Source: Pleodorina starrii
Lineage: Eukaryota; Chlorophyta; Chlorophyceae; Chlamydomonadales; Volvocaceae
Assembly: GCA_030267565.1 (NCBI GenBank)
Contig: BRXU01000002.1
Span: forward strand, 1,798,001 to 1,862,000
DNA length: 64,000 nucleotides
Direction: 5' to 3'
Shown: piece after piece, positions 10,103 through 23,062 of the stretch
Layout of the letters: each line of letters begins with the position of its first letter
Numbering within the stretch: the first letter of the stretch is position 1
The notes under the pieces: model-generated
Databases searched by the model: none
Told to the model about the DNA's origin: nothing
Seen by the model: the letters and a program-made list of their open reading frames with translations, nothing else
Program-made: the position numbers and the translations under genes

Positions 10103-11465
10103 CCGTGCCCTGCCGCAGCAGCGTGTGCGAAGTGGTGTGCTTGTAGTGAGTGGTAATGCTTGGACGCAAATGCAGTCAGCGGCGCCATGCTGGAGCGCGT
10201 TCGGGATGGGTTTCGGGTTTCGGGACGGGGGGATCTGGGCGGGCAGGGGTCCTTGACGGGGCTGGCGTACCGGTAGCCAGCGCTACTGCAGTCTGTCGCG
10301 CTGTCGTGGTGTGAGGTGGCAGCCGTGAGGTAGGGAAGACATAGTAGGCGCCCAAGGCGCCGCGCAGGATGTGCCTCAGGTTGCAAGTCTAGGCCTGTGC
10401 AAAAAGGTTCCAGTATTAGGTGCAACTGGTTGCTAACCAGCCGCGGATGACGGGCGAATGTGCGACGAGTGCACCCGCTTTCGTGGCTCGATATGCACGG
10501 CGCGGTGGCGAGGAGGGGGGTTGCGAGTGGACATGTCCGGGGCGTGAGGGTCCGTCAGTTGCAGCGAAGCAACCGACTGCATGAGCCGGGAGGGCATGAC
10601 AGCCCGGTCGGCATGCGTTTGCGGAGCCGCAGCCGGCTCTGTGGCCATTTGCGTGATGGTGGGTGCGAAGCTGCGGTTTCCATGTCTTCAGTCCGAGGGG
10701 GCGGTCGCGTGAAACTGCTTTGGCTCTTTATGGCCATTAGCCCGGATGGCCGGCTGATCTGGCTGGCGGGAGGGGGTGGTGGGTGGCCCTTGCACGTGAC
10801 GACATGGAATGGCCCCGTGTTTGCGCGCAACCGCATGGCTGCCCTTGGTCATTCGTTTCGGAACCCTCGCGCATAGATGAACGTTGGTTTGGACGCAATG
10901 GAATAGCCCCATGTGGGAGCCGTGTTCTGTTGAGAGCTTGAGACCGAGTCGGGCGAAAATGCCGCCGTGCGTCGCTTGCCTCGCATTTGGGTTGGCCGCC
11001 ACGCTCGGCCCTCGTCAGATTCTCCAGTTGTGCCGTCCATACCGGTACCTTGCACACGCACCCCACCTGCCCCTAGTCTAACGCCGGCGAATGCGTACTG
11101 GTACCGTACTCATGCGTGCATATTACCGCGGCGCAAACTTGGCTGCACACGGGACCGCAGGGGTGTGGCCAGGTCGCACATATCAGTACTCTATTGATAC
11201 ATGTTTGTGGTCATGCAGGCCAGCAGTCACACCGCCACTCGCTCATAGCCAGCTGATTCCGCTCGGGAGTGCTCCGTTGCATCAATTACCGCTTCGAACA
11301 TACGTCGCGGGCAGGAGACGGATCATCCAGGAAAAAGAGACCATTACCGCCGCGAACTTTATTCCAATTCTCACGAAAATGTACCTTCTCTGCAATAATC
11401 TCCGCCGCTTCCTATCTGTCAGCTCATCCCCATGAAAAATGTCCCTGCACCTCGCATCATCCCCA
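10103..11465. other. Convergent 3' intergenic region
   Basis: The region lies between the stop codons of the WNK-like gene (plus) and the FAM114-like gene (minus), so it should hold both 3' UTRs. I see no coding exon. I did not find a clear TGTAA on the plus strand or TTACA for the minus strand, so neither poly(A) site is placed. Confidence 0.5.
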
Positions 11466-14400
11466 TTACTGCTGCTGAGCGCTCGGCGCCTGGACCGCCT
11501 CCTCCGTGGCGCCGCTGACGCCCGCGCCGCCGCCCTCTGAAACGCCGTCCTCCTCCGTCTCCGTCTCGGCCACCTCCACCTCCTCCTCCTGCTGCGCGAT
11601 CTGGGTCACCAGGCTGCGCAACAGCACCGCGTAGAGCAGCCCCTTGTAGCCGCCCTTGATGGACGACATGGCCGACTCAGCGTTAGCCGTCAGCGCCGCC
11701 GCCATCTCGTCCAACACCTTGCCGTCCACTGCAGGGCCGGCGGCCGGGGCCGGCTCCTCCGCGCTGTCGCCGCCTTCGGCGGCGCCCTCCTCTGCCTGGG
11801 GCGGCGGCGGAGCGCGCAGCGCATTGATGGTGGCGACGTAGGCGTTCGTGATGGCTTGCAGGTCGGCCACCATTCGGCGCGCCTCGGCGGCCAGCAGCGC
11901 CGCCTGCTGCTCGCTGCTGTCCGGCCAGGCGACGCCGTCCACGGCGGGCCTGCGGGCAGGGCAGGCGCGTCGCGAGAGCCGTTGTGGCCGGTTGAGGGAG
12001 GCGAGATGATCAGCACGAGGTGGCACCGCAGGCGGGCTGATGGTGGCATTGTGCAGGTCCCATCCGCTACCACCGCAGCTCCTGGCTTCGACGCCGCCAA
12101 AGCGAGAAAGCACGCCCGGTCTGGACCCCCCCACTGTAACAACAACCTCCACAAGAACCTCGGCCAATGGCCTGCACCTCCCTTCCTGGCGCCTTGAGGC
12201 CCTCACACCCTGCGGCCCATTCCCCTGCTCGCCACACCTCTCATAGGAAACTCCAGGAATACCGCCGCCGTACACCCACCTGCCGGTCCGCGCGGGCGCC
12301 GCCAGGCTGGCTCCTAGGTTGAGCATCAGCTGCAGCTGCGCGGTCGTCACCTCCGCCAGGCGCTTGGTGAAGTGCGCGTGGAAGCTCTCCAGCAGCACGC
12401 GCGGCTCCGCCTGCTGCCGCTGCGCCCGCAGCAGCGCCTCGCGCTCCTCCTCGCCCTCCTCCTCTTCCTCACCATCGCCCTCGTCAGCGACCTCCTGCGC
12501 CTCGCCGGCGGGCGCTCTGCTGCGGGGTTCGCGCAACCACATCGCAACGACAGCAATACGTCAAGCACCCAGGGACGAGAATAGCATCGCCGCCGCTCGG
12601 GAGAGGTGGCTACTTACACTGAGACACTTGCGCTGTTGCACAAGAATCAAAACCGTTGTACCACGCATAACGGCATATGCCAAATCAAGCACCGCACGAA
12701 TTCATGCGCAAACAAGCGCGCTGTCATGCCCCTTGCCCGCCCTCCGTCCATCTCACCGACGGGCGGAAAGCTTGCCATCCCCCACCCGCACCTCGTGCGC
12801 TTTGCCGGCGACGCGGCCGTGACAGCCTCCGCCGCGCGCGCCGCCGCCACCGCCTCCAGCAGCTGGTGCAGGAAGGTTTCGGAGCGCGACAAGCTGTCCT
12901 GGCACAGGTAACCAATGGGGTCGTACATCTGGCCCAGCCGCTCTGCAGCCTCCTTGCTGCCCGCGTCCAGCTCCGGAACCGGCGAGGGCGCCTCAGCGGC
13001 CGCCGCCGCATCGCCGGCGTCCTTTCCAGACTCCGTAGCCGCCGCCGCCGCCGCCGCTTGCTTGGCGCCGACCCATGGGTCGTTGAAATACGGCCCCAGG
13101 CGGGCCAGGGCCTCGTCCAGGGCTTGCTGCTGGTCGCCTGCGGGGCGGCGGCCGACGCAGACCGCAGCAGCAGGCGCGGCGGAATGGCTGCAACCGACAG
13201 GCTTCGCGGGGCGGGAGCTAAACATTGCTAACGGCCTGGCCTTCCGTCCCGTCTTTCACACCAAGGGCCCGCCCCGCCCCCACCTTCCAGCTTGGAGCGC
13301 GATTTATTGCAGAGGTGCGCGCACTCATTCGACAGGTTGTTGACCTCCTCGGCCAGCTGCTCGCCGCCGTAGATGTAGAAGAAGTCCTGGAGTTGGCGCG
13401 GAGCGCGGCATGGTAACACGGCAAGGTAAGGAGCGGCGGGTGGGAGATGACACACACACATACACATACACAAATACACGGGGTGGTAGTCATCACCCGG
13501 CGACTCATCTCCGGCAAAGCCCACAACGAGCCGTAAAACCAAACCCTAGCAGCAGCAGCATCACCACCACCTCGCGCCCATCCCGCGAGTTGCTCCGTTC
13601 GACGGGTTGGCGGCAACCCAGAACCCACCGCCCGACCGACCGAGGCCGAGGACCCGAGGCCGAGGACCTGCCTGGAAGGATGCCGGCTCCCGGCCCATGT
13701 CGGCGGCGCGCGCGTCCGCCTCCTCGCCCCAGATGCGCCGCCTGCCAGGCAGACCGCCGCCGCCACCCACTCCCGCTACCTCTTCCAGCAGCACCATGGC
13801 AGTCCGGCCCACCTTCTGCGACCCACATCAAAAAATGAAATCACCGGGAAGCAAAATCGCACTCACATGAGCAAGCACACACACAGGACCGTGTCGCGCG
13901 GCGCGACGAGCTGAAAAATGGGATTGTACACAAGTCTCGGACGCGATGGACGCGACAGGAAAGGGAAGCTGGGCGGAGAGGGCGCGGAGGAAGAAGAACA
14001 GGCGGCGGCGCGGAGCGCGGATGGCGGTCCTCGTGCGCTGCCGGGTGGAGAGGCCGCGAGCACTGCGTGACCCACCCGCTGCGTCCGATCCCAAGCAAAG
14101 CCTCACCACTCAGGCCTGTTGGTCAGCACAAGGGAGCACAAGGGATCCATCCTGCACCACGTGCCGCGAATCGCCGACACCCAAACCCCACCCGGCATCA
14201 CGGTACACCGCCCGCCCCCTCAACCCCTCTCAACCCCCGCCCGGCGCGGCCCTCCCCCCCTCCAGCACCTCCAGGCCTCGCTCCGCGGTGTGCGCCAGCT
14301 TGGTGCCGATCTGCGCCACGCCGCGCACCGCCTCGATGCTCTGCACGTCCGCCACGCTGGCCGCCACCTCCGCCGCCACCACCTTGGCCACACTGCTCAG

Positions 14401-15704
14401 CCCGCCCCAAAGGCTGCTGAAGGCGCGGGCCGCCCCCGTCGCCAGCTGCTCTACCTGGGCATCAATGGCCTGAAGGGGGCAATGGAAGATGATAACGCAC
14501 AAACGCAGCGAAGAGGACGTTACCGACGTGAAGGGGAGGCCAGACCCATCAAGAGCAGGGCGTCAGACAGAACCCGTCCAGACCCATCAAGAGCAGGGCG
14601 TCAGACAGAACCCGTCCCCGGGTCCCCGTCAAGACCCACCTGCAGACCCGCCTCGAGCGCAGGGTCCGCCGGGGCGCTGGGCCCTGCGTCCCCCGCCCCG
14701 CCGGCCGAGCCCCGCGTACCGCCCGCCGAGGCAGCAAGGGCGCTGCGCGCCGCGCCTGCGGCGTGGCCGCCTGGCGCAGCGGCGGCGCCCTCACGCGCCG
14801 GCTCCGCCGCCTGGCGCGGCGCGTCGGTCGGCGAGGCCGAGCTGGTCTCCTTGGCCGCCTCATCGGGATCCTCGGCGGCAGCGCTGCCAGCCTCGGCCGC
14901 CTCCGCGGCGCGATCCATGGCGCTGATGCGGCCCGCCTGATCCACCTCGTCCTCAGCGCCTGTGACGTCGGCCAGCGCTGCCTGGAAGGTCTCCGTCAGG
15001 TCCTTCACGTCGCGCACCGCGCCGGCCGCAACTTCGCGCAGCTTTCCTCCAAGCGCACCGAGGCCCCAGCCGCTGCCCCAGCCGACGCCCCAGCCACCCC
15101 CGCCGCTCTGCCGCTGCTGCTGCTGTCGCAGCAACTGCTGCTGCTGCCGTTGCAGCTCGCTGCGGTGGTCGTCTTCCTCGTCATCATAGTGGACTTGGTC
15201 CTTGGCGTTGCGCTGCGGCCGGGGAGGCGATGAGGGCGTAATTTCCGACAGCCCGGCCGCACGTGCGGTCTCCGTGGGCGAGATGGAAGGGACTGATGCT
15301 ACAATTTCCATCGCCTGCGGCTCAGCAGCTGCGGGCGGGGCCGCCGGCTGCGGCTCTGGCGCAGCGAATGACGCAGCAGCGTTTGTGGGGGCGGGCTCGG
15401 TATCGCTGGGCCTGTCCCGTCCCTCCTCTTTGCTCTTATCCTTGACCATCAACTCCTCATTCTTGTGCTGCTCCGCGTTTTGTGGCTCAACTGCAGGAGC
15501 TGCGGACGAAGGCGCAACAGGCGCAGCGGCAGGGCTTGTGCTCCTGGCGCCGATTGAAGGGCTCACATCCTCATCAGGAGTATCTAACGTTGCCCATTCA
15601 TCCATCTCTTCTTGCGTAGGCTCGGGTGCATCGTCCCCCAACTCAACGCCCTCGAATGGGTCATCTTCAAGGTCCTCATCAATGTCTGGCTTGCCATCTG
15701 GCAT
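11466..15704 (-). CDS. FAM114/DUF7798-like protein
   Basis: Resembles the FAM114A (animal) / DUF7798 (plant) family, linked in animals to Golgi and Rab2 membrane traffic; the algal role is unknown. Model: complement(join(11466..11949, 12280..12519, 12792..13137, 13284..13386, 13672..13815, 14269..14469, 14640..15704)), 860 aa, all phases consistent. The N-terminus is acidic and disordered (MPDGKPDIDEDLEDDPFEG). A Gly/Trp patch (GWGVGWGSGWGLGALGG) near residues 190-220 precedes amphipathic helices. The family-like core includes RGLEKVGRTAMVLLEE and then DFFYIYGGEQLAEEVNNLS. The C-terminal exons hold Ala/Glu-rich helices and an acidic tail ending SAQQQ. The intron after 13672 needs a GC donor (GCAGGT) to keep phase. 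The call rests on remembered family motifs, so it is good but not certain. Confidence 0.72.
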
Positions 15705-15952
15705 TGTGCTAATATTTTTTTACCAAGAACTTAGGAATATGTGTTTCGAGGCTGTTTACATCAGTATCGGGTTACAATGTGCGACAGGTGCCGCATTGAG
15801 AGCTGAACCACTGAACAGCATCCCCTGGCAGCATCCTGCGTGATGTCCCCGTAACCACAAATAATCCAAGTAACCTACAAACCATGTGCTTCGTTCGTTT
15901 CAAGCGGTGCCTCTCCTCCCCGGCCCTCGAAACCCCCTCCTCCCCATCCTCT
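15705..15952 (-). other. Short spacer between tandem minus-strand genes
   Basis: These 248 bp separate the FAM114-like start codon (15704) from the ArfGAP stop (15953). They must hold the ArfGAP 3' UTR and the promoter and 5' UTR of the FAM114-like gene. The part next to 15704 is AT-rich. Confidence 0.55.
15772..15776 (-). terminator. TGTAA polyadenylation signal of the ArfGAP gene
   Basis: TTACA on the plus strand is TGTAA on the minus strand, about 180 nt after the ArfGAP stop codon. The position fits the standard signal of these algae. Confidence 0.65.
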
Positions 15953-18900
15953 TCAAGCGAACGGGTTGCCGCCCGACGCCCGCAAATGCTGCGGCACCTG
16001 CCCCGCCGAAGGCGGAGGCAGCGCCGCACCCAATTGCTCAAAGCTGAACGCGCCCGCACCCGGCGCCAAAGCTCCTCCCACAAACCCGCCGCCGGCCTGC
16101 GGCACCAACCCCGGCGGCATCATGCCCGGCTGGGGCGCGTACGGGAACGCCCCCACCGGCGGCTGCGGCGCCAGGCCCATCCCCGGCAAACCTCCCATCC
16201 CAACCATCCCTGGCGGCGCCACCATCCCCGCGCCCATGCCCATGCCCGGCGGCAACCCGGCCGGGTGCTGCGCCGGGAACGGAAACGGCGCCACGCCCGC
16301 GCCGGGCATGCCCCCTGGCGGCTCTGGGAAGACCAGCGGCGGCTGCCCCGGCATCAGCACACCTGCACCCGCGGGGGGCGGGGCAGCCCCCATCATCGGC
16401 ATCGGCCTGAAACCCCCAACGCCCACGCCCATACCCATACCCATGCCCATGCCGACTCCTACGGGTCGCAGCACCGGCTCCGAAAACAGGGCACTGGGCA
16501 GCTCCGCGCGGTGTTGCTGCTGCTGCGGTTGAGGTTGGTGGGACGGCGGTGTCGTGGAGGAGGAGGAGGCGGAGGTGGTGGCAGCGCCGCCACCGCTCGG
16601 GCTGCGCGTGCCAGCCTGCGCCGGTGGCGACTGCTGCGGACGCTGCTGCTGCAGCGGCGGCGGCGGCGGTGATGAAGAGGCGGAGGAGGGATGGTGGGGG
16701 TGCGGATGCGGATGCGCCGCCGGCTGGGGTGACGATGGCACGGACGACGGCGAGGCGGCAGCGGCGGCGGGCGGAGGCTTGGGCGCCGGCGGGGCGCCCG
16801 CGAATGCCCCCCAGTCCGCGTCGTCGTTGAATCCCGGGCTGCTGGTGGACGGCCAGGCAGCCGCCGCCGAAGACGACGGTGTGGCGGCGGCGGTGGCTGG
16901 CGGCGGCGCCGACGAGGCGGATTGACGGTGCGCCGGCGGAGGTGCCAGAGGCAACCCCACGCCGCCGCCGCCGCTGACTCGACTGCCAGTGCCCGCCACA
17001 GAAGGCAAGGCAGGCGCAGCGCCGCCGGCGCTGGGTGGTCTTGCTTGCTGCTGCGCGGGCGCCAGGCCGGCGACGTTGGGCGGCCCGGCAGGCCACACGG
17101 CCGAGGGAGCTGCGGCGGGCTTCGCCCCCGCGGCCGCCGGCGCTGGCGCGGAGATGAAGGACCCGAAGGGGTCGAAGACAGCCCCTCCGTTGGTTGAGGC
17201 GGCCGGCACGGAGGCCGTCGCGGGCGCCGCCCCCGCCGCGGTGGAAGCAGGCGGTGGCGGCCCAAAGGCGTTGTCCGTGAAACCCAGCGGCGCCGCCGCG
17301 GCCACGGCGCCGCCGCCGACGCCTGCCGCGGCGAAAGCGGCGGCCGGTGCTGCGAAGGCAGTGCTCTGCGGCGCCGGCCTGGGCGGGGCTTGGGGGTGCC
17401 TGTGTGCACGAAAGGGGCGACACCGAGGCCGGGGGCGGAACGCGCAAACGGCGGACCCCAATGGGAGCCAGTACCTCCTGAGCTGCGAGAGACCTACCGT
17501 ATGCATGGTGTAAAACCGGCACAGAAGGCCTAGGGCCAGAGGCATGGCACGGCACCGCGATGTGCACATCCGCGAGGAGAGGGACCGCAACCTCGCACAA
17601 ACAGCAATTGCAGTAAGCTGCGCCCAGCTAACCCAGAATGCCCAGATCGGGTGCTGTGCGGCAGCGCTAACGCCGCAGGTTAACTCACCCCGCCGCAGCA
17701 GCGCTCGCCTGCCCGGGCTGCGGATGCGACGCCGTTGCGGGGAGCCGCGGCGCGGGCGGCGGCGGCCGGGCCTCTGACGCGGACGGCGAGGGCGAGGGCA
17801 GTGACGAGGTGCTGGCCACGGAGGGGGTGGGGCTCACCTGCCCCATGGAAGCAGACAAGGGAAGAGGAGGGGCAAACTGGGGGGTTCGGACGTGTGGCTG
17901 GTATGTGCCGCCGTGGCAGGGTTGCGGGCCGGACAGGACGGGACGACAGTTGCGGCCTGCAACGAAGCGAGATCTCCACCAGGGCTAACCCGGCTGCCGG
18001 CTCCCGGGCGCGGGATGCCCGGCTAGCGCGGCAGCGCTTCATACGCTTTGGCGGGCACTCTATGCACTCTATTCACGCATTTCAGGCCTCCCTGCCTGCC
18101 GGCATGCGGAACGGCGCCCTGTGCTGCCACCCCGCGGAGCCCCGTGGGCCTTCCAACCCCGGTGGAGACTCCGCCCGCTGCGGCCTTGTCTCCATCGTCC
18201 AGCAGGGCTGCTGGATGATGTGGTCAAGGCCGCAGGGGGCGCAGTTTTTTCGGGGTGATGGGGACCATACCATCCAGCAGCCCTGCAGAGCGCGCGGCAG
18301 TGCCCGCCGCCCCGTCATGCCTCCCGCTCTTCCGTCCCCCAGGCGGCCCCCGGCCCTCCTCCCCGCTCCGCCTCACCGTCAGACGGACCGAGCCGGGCGC
18401 GCCGCCCAACACATCCGATAGCGGCCGCATCGGGATCCGCTCCGCGTCCCCGCCGCGCTGAGACTGCAGCAGCACCCCGGGCGACAGCAGCAGGACACGG
18501 GGCAAGGGGGAGGGACATTAGCTGCAGCGGAGGACATGCGGCAAGACACTCATACCCTGTTGGTTCTTACCTGAGGGTCGGCAGAAGCCGGAGGGGCGCT
18601 GCCGTAAAAGCGCTTGTCCACAAACACCGTCTGTATCCAGGCGTCCACCTGAGGAAGGGCGAATGCGGCCGCACGCACGGACACGTCAGCGTCAGGCCTG
18701 GTTCCATGCAAATTCAACGTAGCAGCGGCGGGAGCGATACGAGAAAGGGCACTGGGTCGGGTCCGGGTCGTGTCGTGTCGCGATGATATGCAGTGGAGCC
18801 GGGGTCGAGCCGACCGGACAAGAGGCGGGCCGGCAGCTAGGGGCACGCCGCCCTTTGCTTGCCACCCAGTCACAATGTCGTGTGCGTGTATCCCTGCTGC

Positions 18901-19789
18901 GTTGCGCACGGCGCGCCTGGCGGAGCACCGCTAGTCGGAACCGAGCGCTGCCGGAGACTGAGGCGAGCGGTACCTAAGGCTGTGCTGGGGCGGCGGGGGC
19001 GATGCTGGCACTGGCACCGCGAGAGGCATTGGCCCCGGATACTGCAAGACTAGCGACACAACCTAACCGGGGTTTGGGCAAGGAAGGAAGGGGGGCCTGA
19101 AGCACACACACATACACATACAGACCTGCGGGATGTTCTTGCAGATAGGCCGGCTGGTGCCGCCCTCCGGTTTCCATTTCGCCAGCCATGTGCGTGCGGC
19201 AACCTGCACCCGAGTGGGCGAGCAGCGACGACGTCGGCAATTGGTGTCGGACCCTCTATGCCCCAGACCTGGCGAGGGATTCTGTCCCCGCCCGTGAACC
19301 ACTTGTGGGGCAAGGGACCCTTACGCACTGCCGCAAAGTAGGCCGGCGATCACTTATAAAGGCGCGCGTCGTCGCTGCCACGCCCCCTGTGCTTGGTGCT
19401 GCGGCGCGGCGCCCAAGGTGGCCAAAAACCCTTGGACGTGGGGGCGGGTTCGGAGTACAGCATGGTCGTACTTACCGCGTTACCACCCGTATCCAAAGCG
19501 TTGATCTCCTCCGGCGTGAAAATGCTCATACTCAGGGACTTGTTGCGGTGGCCGGCGCTGATGCTGTATAAGGTTTGTCCCCAAGAGCCAGGGCTCCGCG
19601 TCAGCACATAAGCAAAGCTCTAACAGTTCGATTCGTACGCCAGTTGACTTACTGCCTGGCGGAGCAGTCTGTGCACACGAAGATGCTGAAGCTCAGCACG
19701 ACCGATGAACTCCCAAAGGTCCCGCAATCGAAACAACGCCTGTTTTCAGGTCTCTGGGCAATAGCTCGTAACATTTTGTTACTCGACAT
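15953..19789 (-). CDS. ArfGAP of the AGFG/AGD14 type with C-terminal NPF motif
   Basis: Predicted regulator of Arf GTPases in vesicle traffic. Model: complement(join(15953..17399, 17689..17837, 18377..18463, 18571..18648, 19126..19203, 19476..19563, 19653..19789)), 687 aa, all phases consistent. The ATG at 19789 opens MSSNKMLRAIAQRPENRRCF and the zinc finger follows as CFDC, 16 residues, CTDC (C-x2-C-x16-C-x2-C). Then come GHRNKSLSMSIFTPEEINAL, WLAKWKPEGG, VFVDKRFYG and PLSDVLGG, matching the order in AGFG/AGD14 proteins. Where relatives have CSGxxR, this model has CSARHI, so the arginine finger appears replaced by Ile. The last exon encodes about 480 disordered residues rich in Ala, Pro and Gly, with FNDDADWGAF and a terminal NPFA, the kind of motif bound by EH domains in endocytosis. 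GAP activity is therefore doubtful although the fold is clear. Confidence 0.87.
18203..18285. repeat. 83-bp inverted-repeat hairpin in an ArfGAP intron
   Basis: CAGGGCTGCTGGATG at the left end faces CATCCAGCAGCCCTG at the right end. The arms extend with mismatches through TGGTC/GACCA around a loop of about 30 bp. It lies in the intron between 17838 and 18376. No target-site duplication is visible. It could be a tiny MITE (termini beginning CAGGG occur in hAT elements) or just a hairpin. Confidence 0.7.
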
Positions 19790-22700
19790 CTTGTCGCTCG
19801 ACACTGGGTTTTACGGTTACAAAAGGAGATCGTGACAAGATTGAGGCGAGCTCGCTGCTAGTATGAGCCAACAAATTAAATCTGCAGTCTGGGTACGTCT
19901 CTTGCACATTTGCACCACAATTTTGGCATGATCCGCTCTGGGCATGACTGCCGAGCTCCCTGACAAAGACCGTATCAGTCGTACGACACCTGCAGACCGT
20001 CGATCGCGGCTAGGCGCAAGATCGCCTGCGATAACACAACGGCAAGCGCCAATATGTACACCCACGTACATACATGAACTGCCTTTTCGCCGCAGGTTTG
20101 AAGGACCCTTTTCCGCTACGGTCCGTGCTGGCAAACGGCCGTACGCCGTAGCCCGTAGGCAGTTACAAAAACTGCCGCCGCTCGTGCCGTGGCGGAAGCC
20201 CCTAGCGGGGCAAGCGCCTTCAGTGCTGCAGCTCCAGAATTCAAGAGCGGCACCGTCATTACCCGCCCCATAGCCCTTCCGTGGCCAAGCGTCCACACGT
20301 GTCCACAGTGTAGCGACCGCGGGGCCGACTGAGCGCACAGAAAGGTACCGGCAATGCACTTTTGCGCCCATCCTACCCTTTGTGTCTCTACTCCGCGGAG
20401 GTCGAGCTCTACCGATGCACCCCTTACGTGGCATCGCGACCCAGCGACGCCAACAGGCGGTCTACCACGAAGGCATGAAATGCAGTTTCACGTTCTCGCT
20501 GCGAGGTAGGCGACAGGCCACCAGAGGCATGACCGTCCTGCCTGGGCGGCTTCGGGGCTTCAGTTCACATCGACCAATTCACGCTTCCCCGGCTTGCCAG
20601 GTATAGCAGCAGCAGTCTAAACAGCTCACGCCTACCGGCAGGCTGGTGGTCGCCGGCAGGCCACCCGACCAACTGCCGTAAAGATGCATTCCGCCCGCAG
20701 CGTGCCAACCTCGTCACACTTTGGTGAAGAGTGCAGCTGCGCGTCTGGAGCTACGCCCAGCCGAGCAGGACTGAGATGGACTTGGGATGCTGCGGGCTGC
20801 TGCGGCTCCGGCACTTCGCCCTCTCCGCGCAAAGCCGCTGAAATGGGCACGCTTGCCTGCCCACGTGAAATGGAAAGCGGATATGCAAGTGAGCCCAATG
20901 CTGCAGAGGTGCATCAATGCATCGATTCCTCCCATGTCCCATCCGCAACATACACGCCTTGGTCTTGAGCAACGCCGCCGTGCAGTTATTTATACACAGG
21001 TAAGGAGGGGCAAGGTCTCAAGGGCATTAGCCGCCAGCAGGTGACGCGCACCTGCAACAGGTCAAACAGTGCGCTCGACCCATGTAGCCAGGGTCGGCGT
21101 CGCTGCGTTGCCGAGAGAAGGAAAAAAGGGTTTTAGGGTTTTAGAGTTTTAGAATTCCCGGCAGGCCACGGCCCAGCAGAGTCCTTTGCTGCACTTCCGG
21201 CTTTTATAGCGTCTGAGGGGCCAACGCCTGTACACCACGCGGCCTGAACTCTCGAAGGCCCAGCGAGGCAGGCCCACAGCGCGGCCGGAGGATTGTCCTG
21301 GCACCCTCCCTCCCCCCACCGCCCTGCCCTTGCTGGCCACGGCTGGCTGTCCGCCCGCGGTCGCAGGAATGCGCGCGCACGCACGACACAACACAACGGC
21401 CATCCAGTCTGCAATCCGAGGCGTTTCGGGATCCCGGTCCCCACACCCCGACCGGGCATCACAGCAACCGCAACCGCCGGGGCCGCCCACGGCTCCTAGG
21501 GACGCTGAAAACAACAGCCTGCATATGACGGGCCACGGCCAAAGCTCAAACAATAAAACACGACGGCGGACGCCGCAGCAGCCGTGAGCTGTAGTCGTAG
21601 CTGTAGGGACGTGGTTCACGCTTCACGGTAGGCAGCACGCGTCAACGAACGGAAGAAAGCTCGAAAAGGAAACCACCACCAATATCCTGTCTTGTTTATA
21701 AAAAGGAACAGAGGGGGCGCGCCGAACACACACACACACCCCGCAAGCACACCGCAACGTGCTTTCCACCGAGCAAGCGGTTACCATGTAGGCAGGATGC
21801 AGGCATATGCAGATTTGCCACGATGCGTGATGACGAGTGATGCGGATGGACTTGGCACAAGTTTGTTGTCTGGGAGGCGCGGGCAGGAGGTAGCCAGGGC
21901 ACTCTCTCCCAAACTGCGCGGCAGCCCTCATCGTCTCGGCGGCGGCGCAGCAACACGCAGCAAGTCCGCCGGGCAGTGACCCCTAGCGGCTGCTCTCAGC
22001 TTGTGTCGATGCGCTAGCATAGCTTATTCGTGTCGTACGTAAGCAAACGCACTCGCGCGGCCAAGCAAGGACACACCCCATGAGTTCGAGCACATGCCGT
22101 GCGGCGTTCCGCTTCGCGCTTCGGCGTCGCATGAACGTCGGGTATCGGGTTATTGCCGTACAGCGACAGGCGTGCCTGGCCCGGCCCGGCTGCCGTGCTG
22201 AAGGAGTTGGATTCAAGGGACGAAAACGAGACGAAAACGAGACGGGAAGGCAAAGGGCCGCAAAGGCCCACGCACGGGTCGCCTGCGGTGCTCCTTAGGG
22301 CAGATATGGCGGATCAGAGACACACCGCTGGGTTGCTCCATTCGGCGGACGATAAACCCTGATCACAGCCTACCGGTATCTCATCACCACGGATCACGAG
22401 TGCCGAGTGGCCCTGCAGCGGCCTAGCGCAGCCTAAGGCGCCAGCAGCGCAGGCCCCTTCCCAGGCGGGCTGTTCTACACCAAAACCTCCGCCCCCTCGC
22501 CATGTACAAAAAGAAGGCATGAAGTGACATACGGTAAATGCACATCCAGGAAAGCAGCAAACCCTAAGTGTGCACGTGTGCATCACGTGTGCATCAGGCA
22601 GCGGCGCTTCCAAGCCAAGGAAACCGAAACCTACCAAACTGGACATCGTACTGGGCACCGAAGGGGCATATGTCCGGGCAGCGCGCAGCAAATCACACAC

Positions 22701-23062
22701 CGCGGCACCGAACAAACAGCAAGCAACTCACTCGCTGTGTTCCCTAGCGCTTAACACCAACTTCCGACACCGACCGCGCCTCGCAGTGCGGTGCGGCGCG
22801 GTGCGGCCGCGGGGTGCAGCTCTAACGCCGCCCTGTAATCGCGTCGCAGGCATTGTGACACAGCTCCTCCCCCATCATCCCGCTCACGTGCACGCATCAC
22901 CACGCGACCAGCCCAGCAGCGACTCAGGCAGCTAGCGCCGATCCAAAAGGAAGGGGGGGCGCAGCCACGGCCTCCAAAGCCCCAGCCAGCCGCCCAGCAG
23001 CCGCCCAGCCGCAAGAGCCCGCGGCCGCAGCTCCGGCAACGCGACCCCACACCCCAGCGCCG
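19790..23062. other. 3.3-kb intergenic stretch without recognisable gene
   Basis: The region holds the upstream part of the ArfGAP gene and the 3' UTR of the TKL kinase. Every open frame I examined is short, lacks domain-like sequence and overlaps frames on other strands. Interstitial telomere-like repeats occur at 21128-21152 and a short CA run near 21725-21742. TTACA at 20163-20167 could be a minus-strand poly(A) signal, but it is about 2.9 kb from the kinase stop. Confidence 0.5.
21128..21152 (+). repeat. Interstitial telomere-like repeat (TTTTAGGG type)
   Basis: GGGTTTTAGGGTTTTAGAG continues into another TTTTAG, giving about three units of the Chlamydomonas-type telomere repeat with one variant. 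It is too short to be a chromosome end. Confidence 0.8.
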
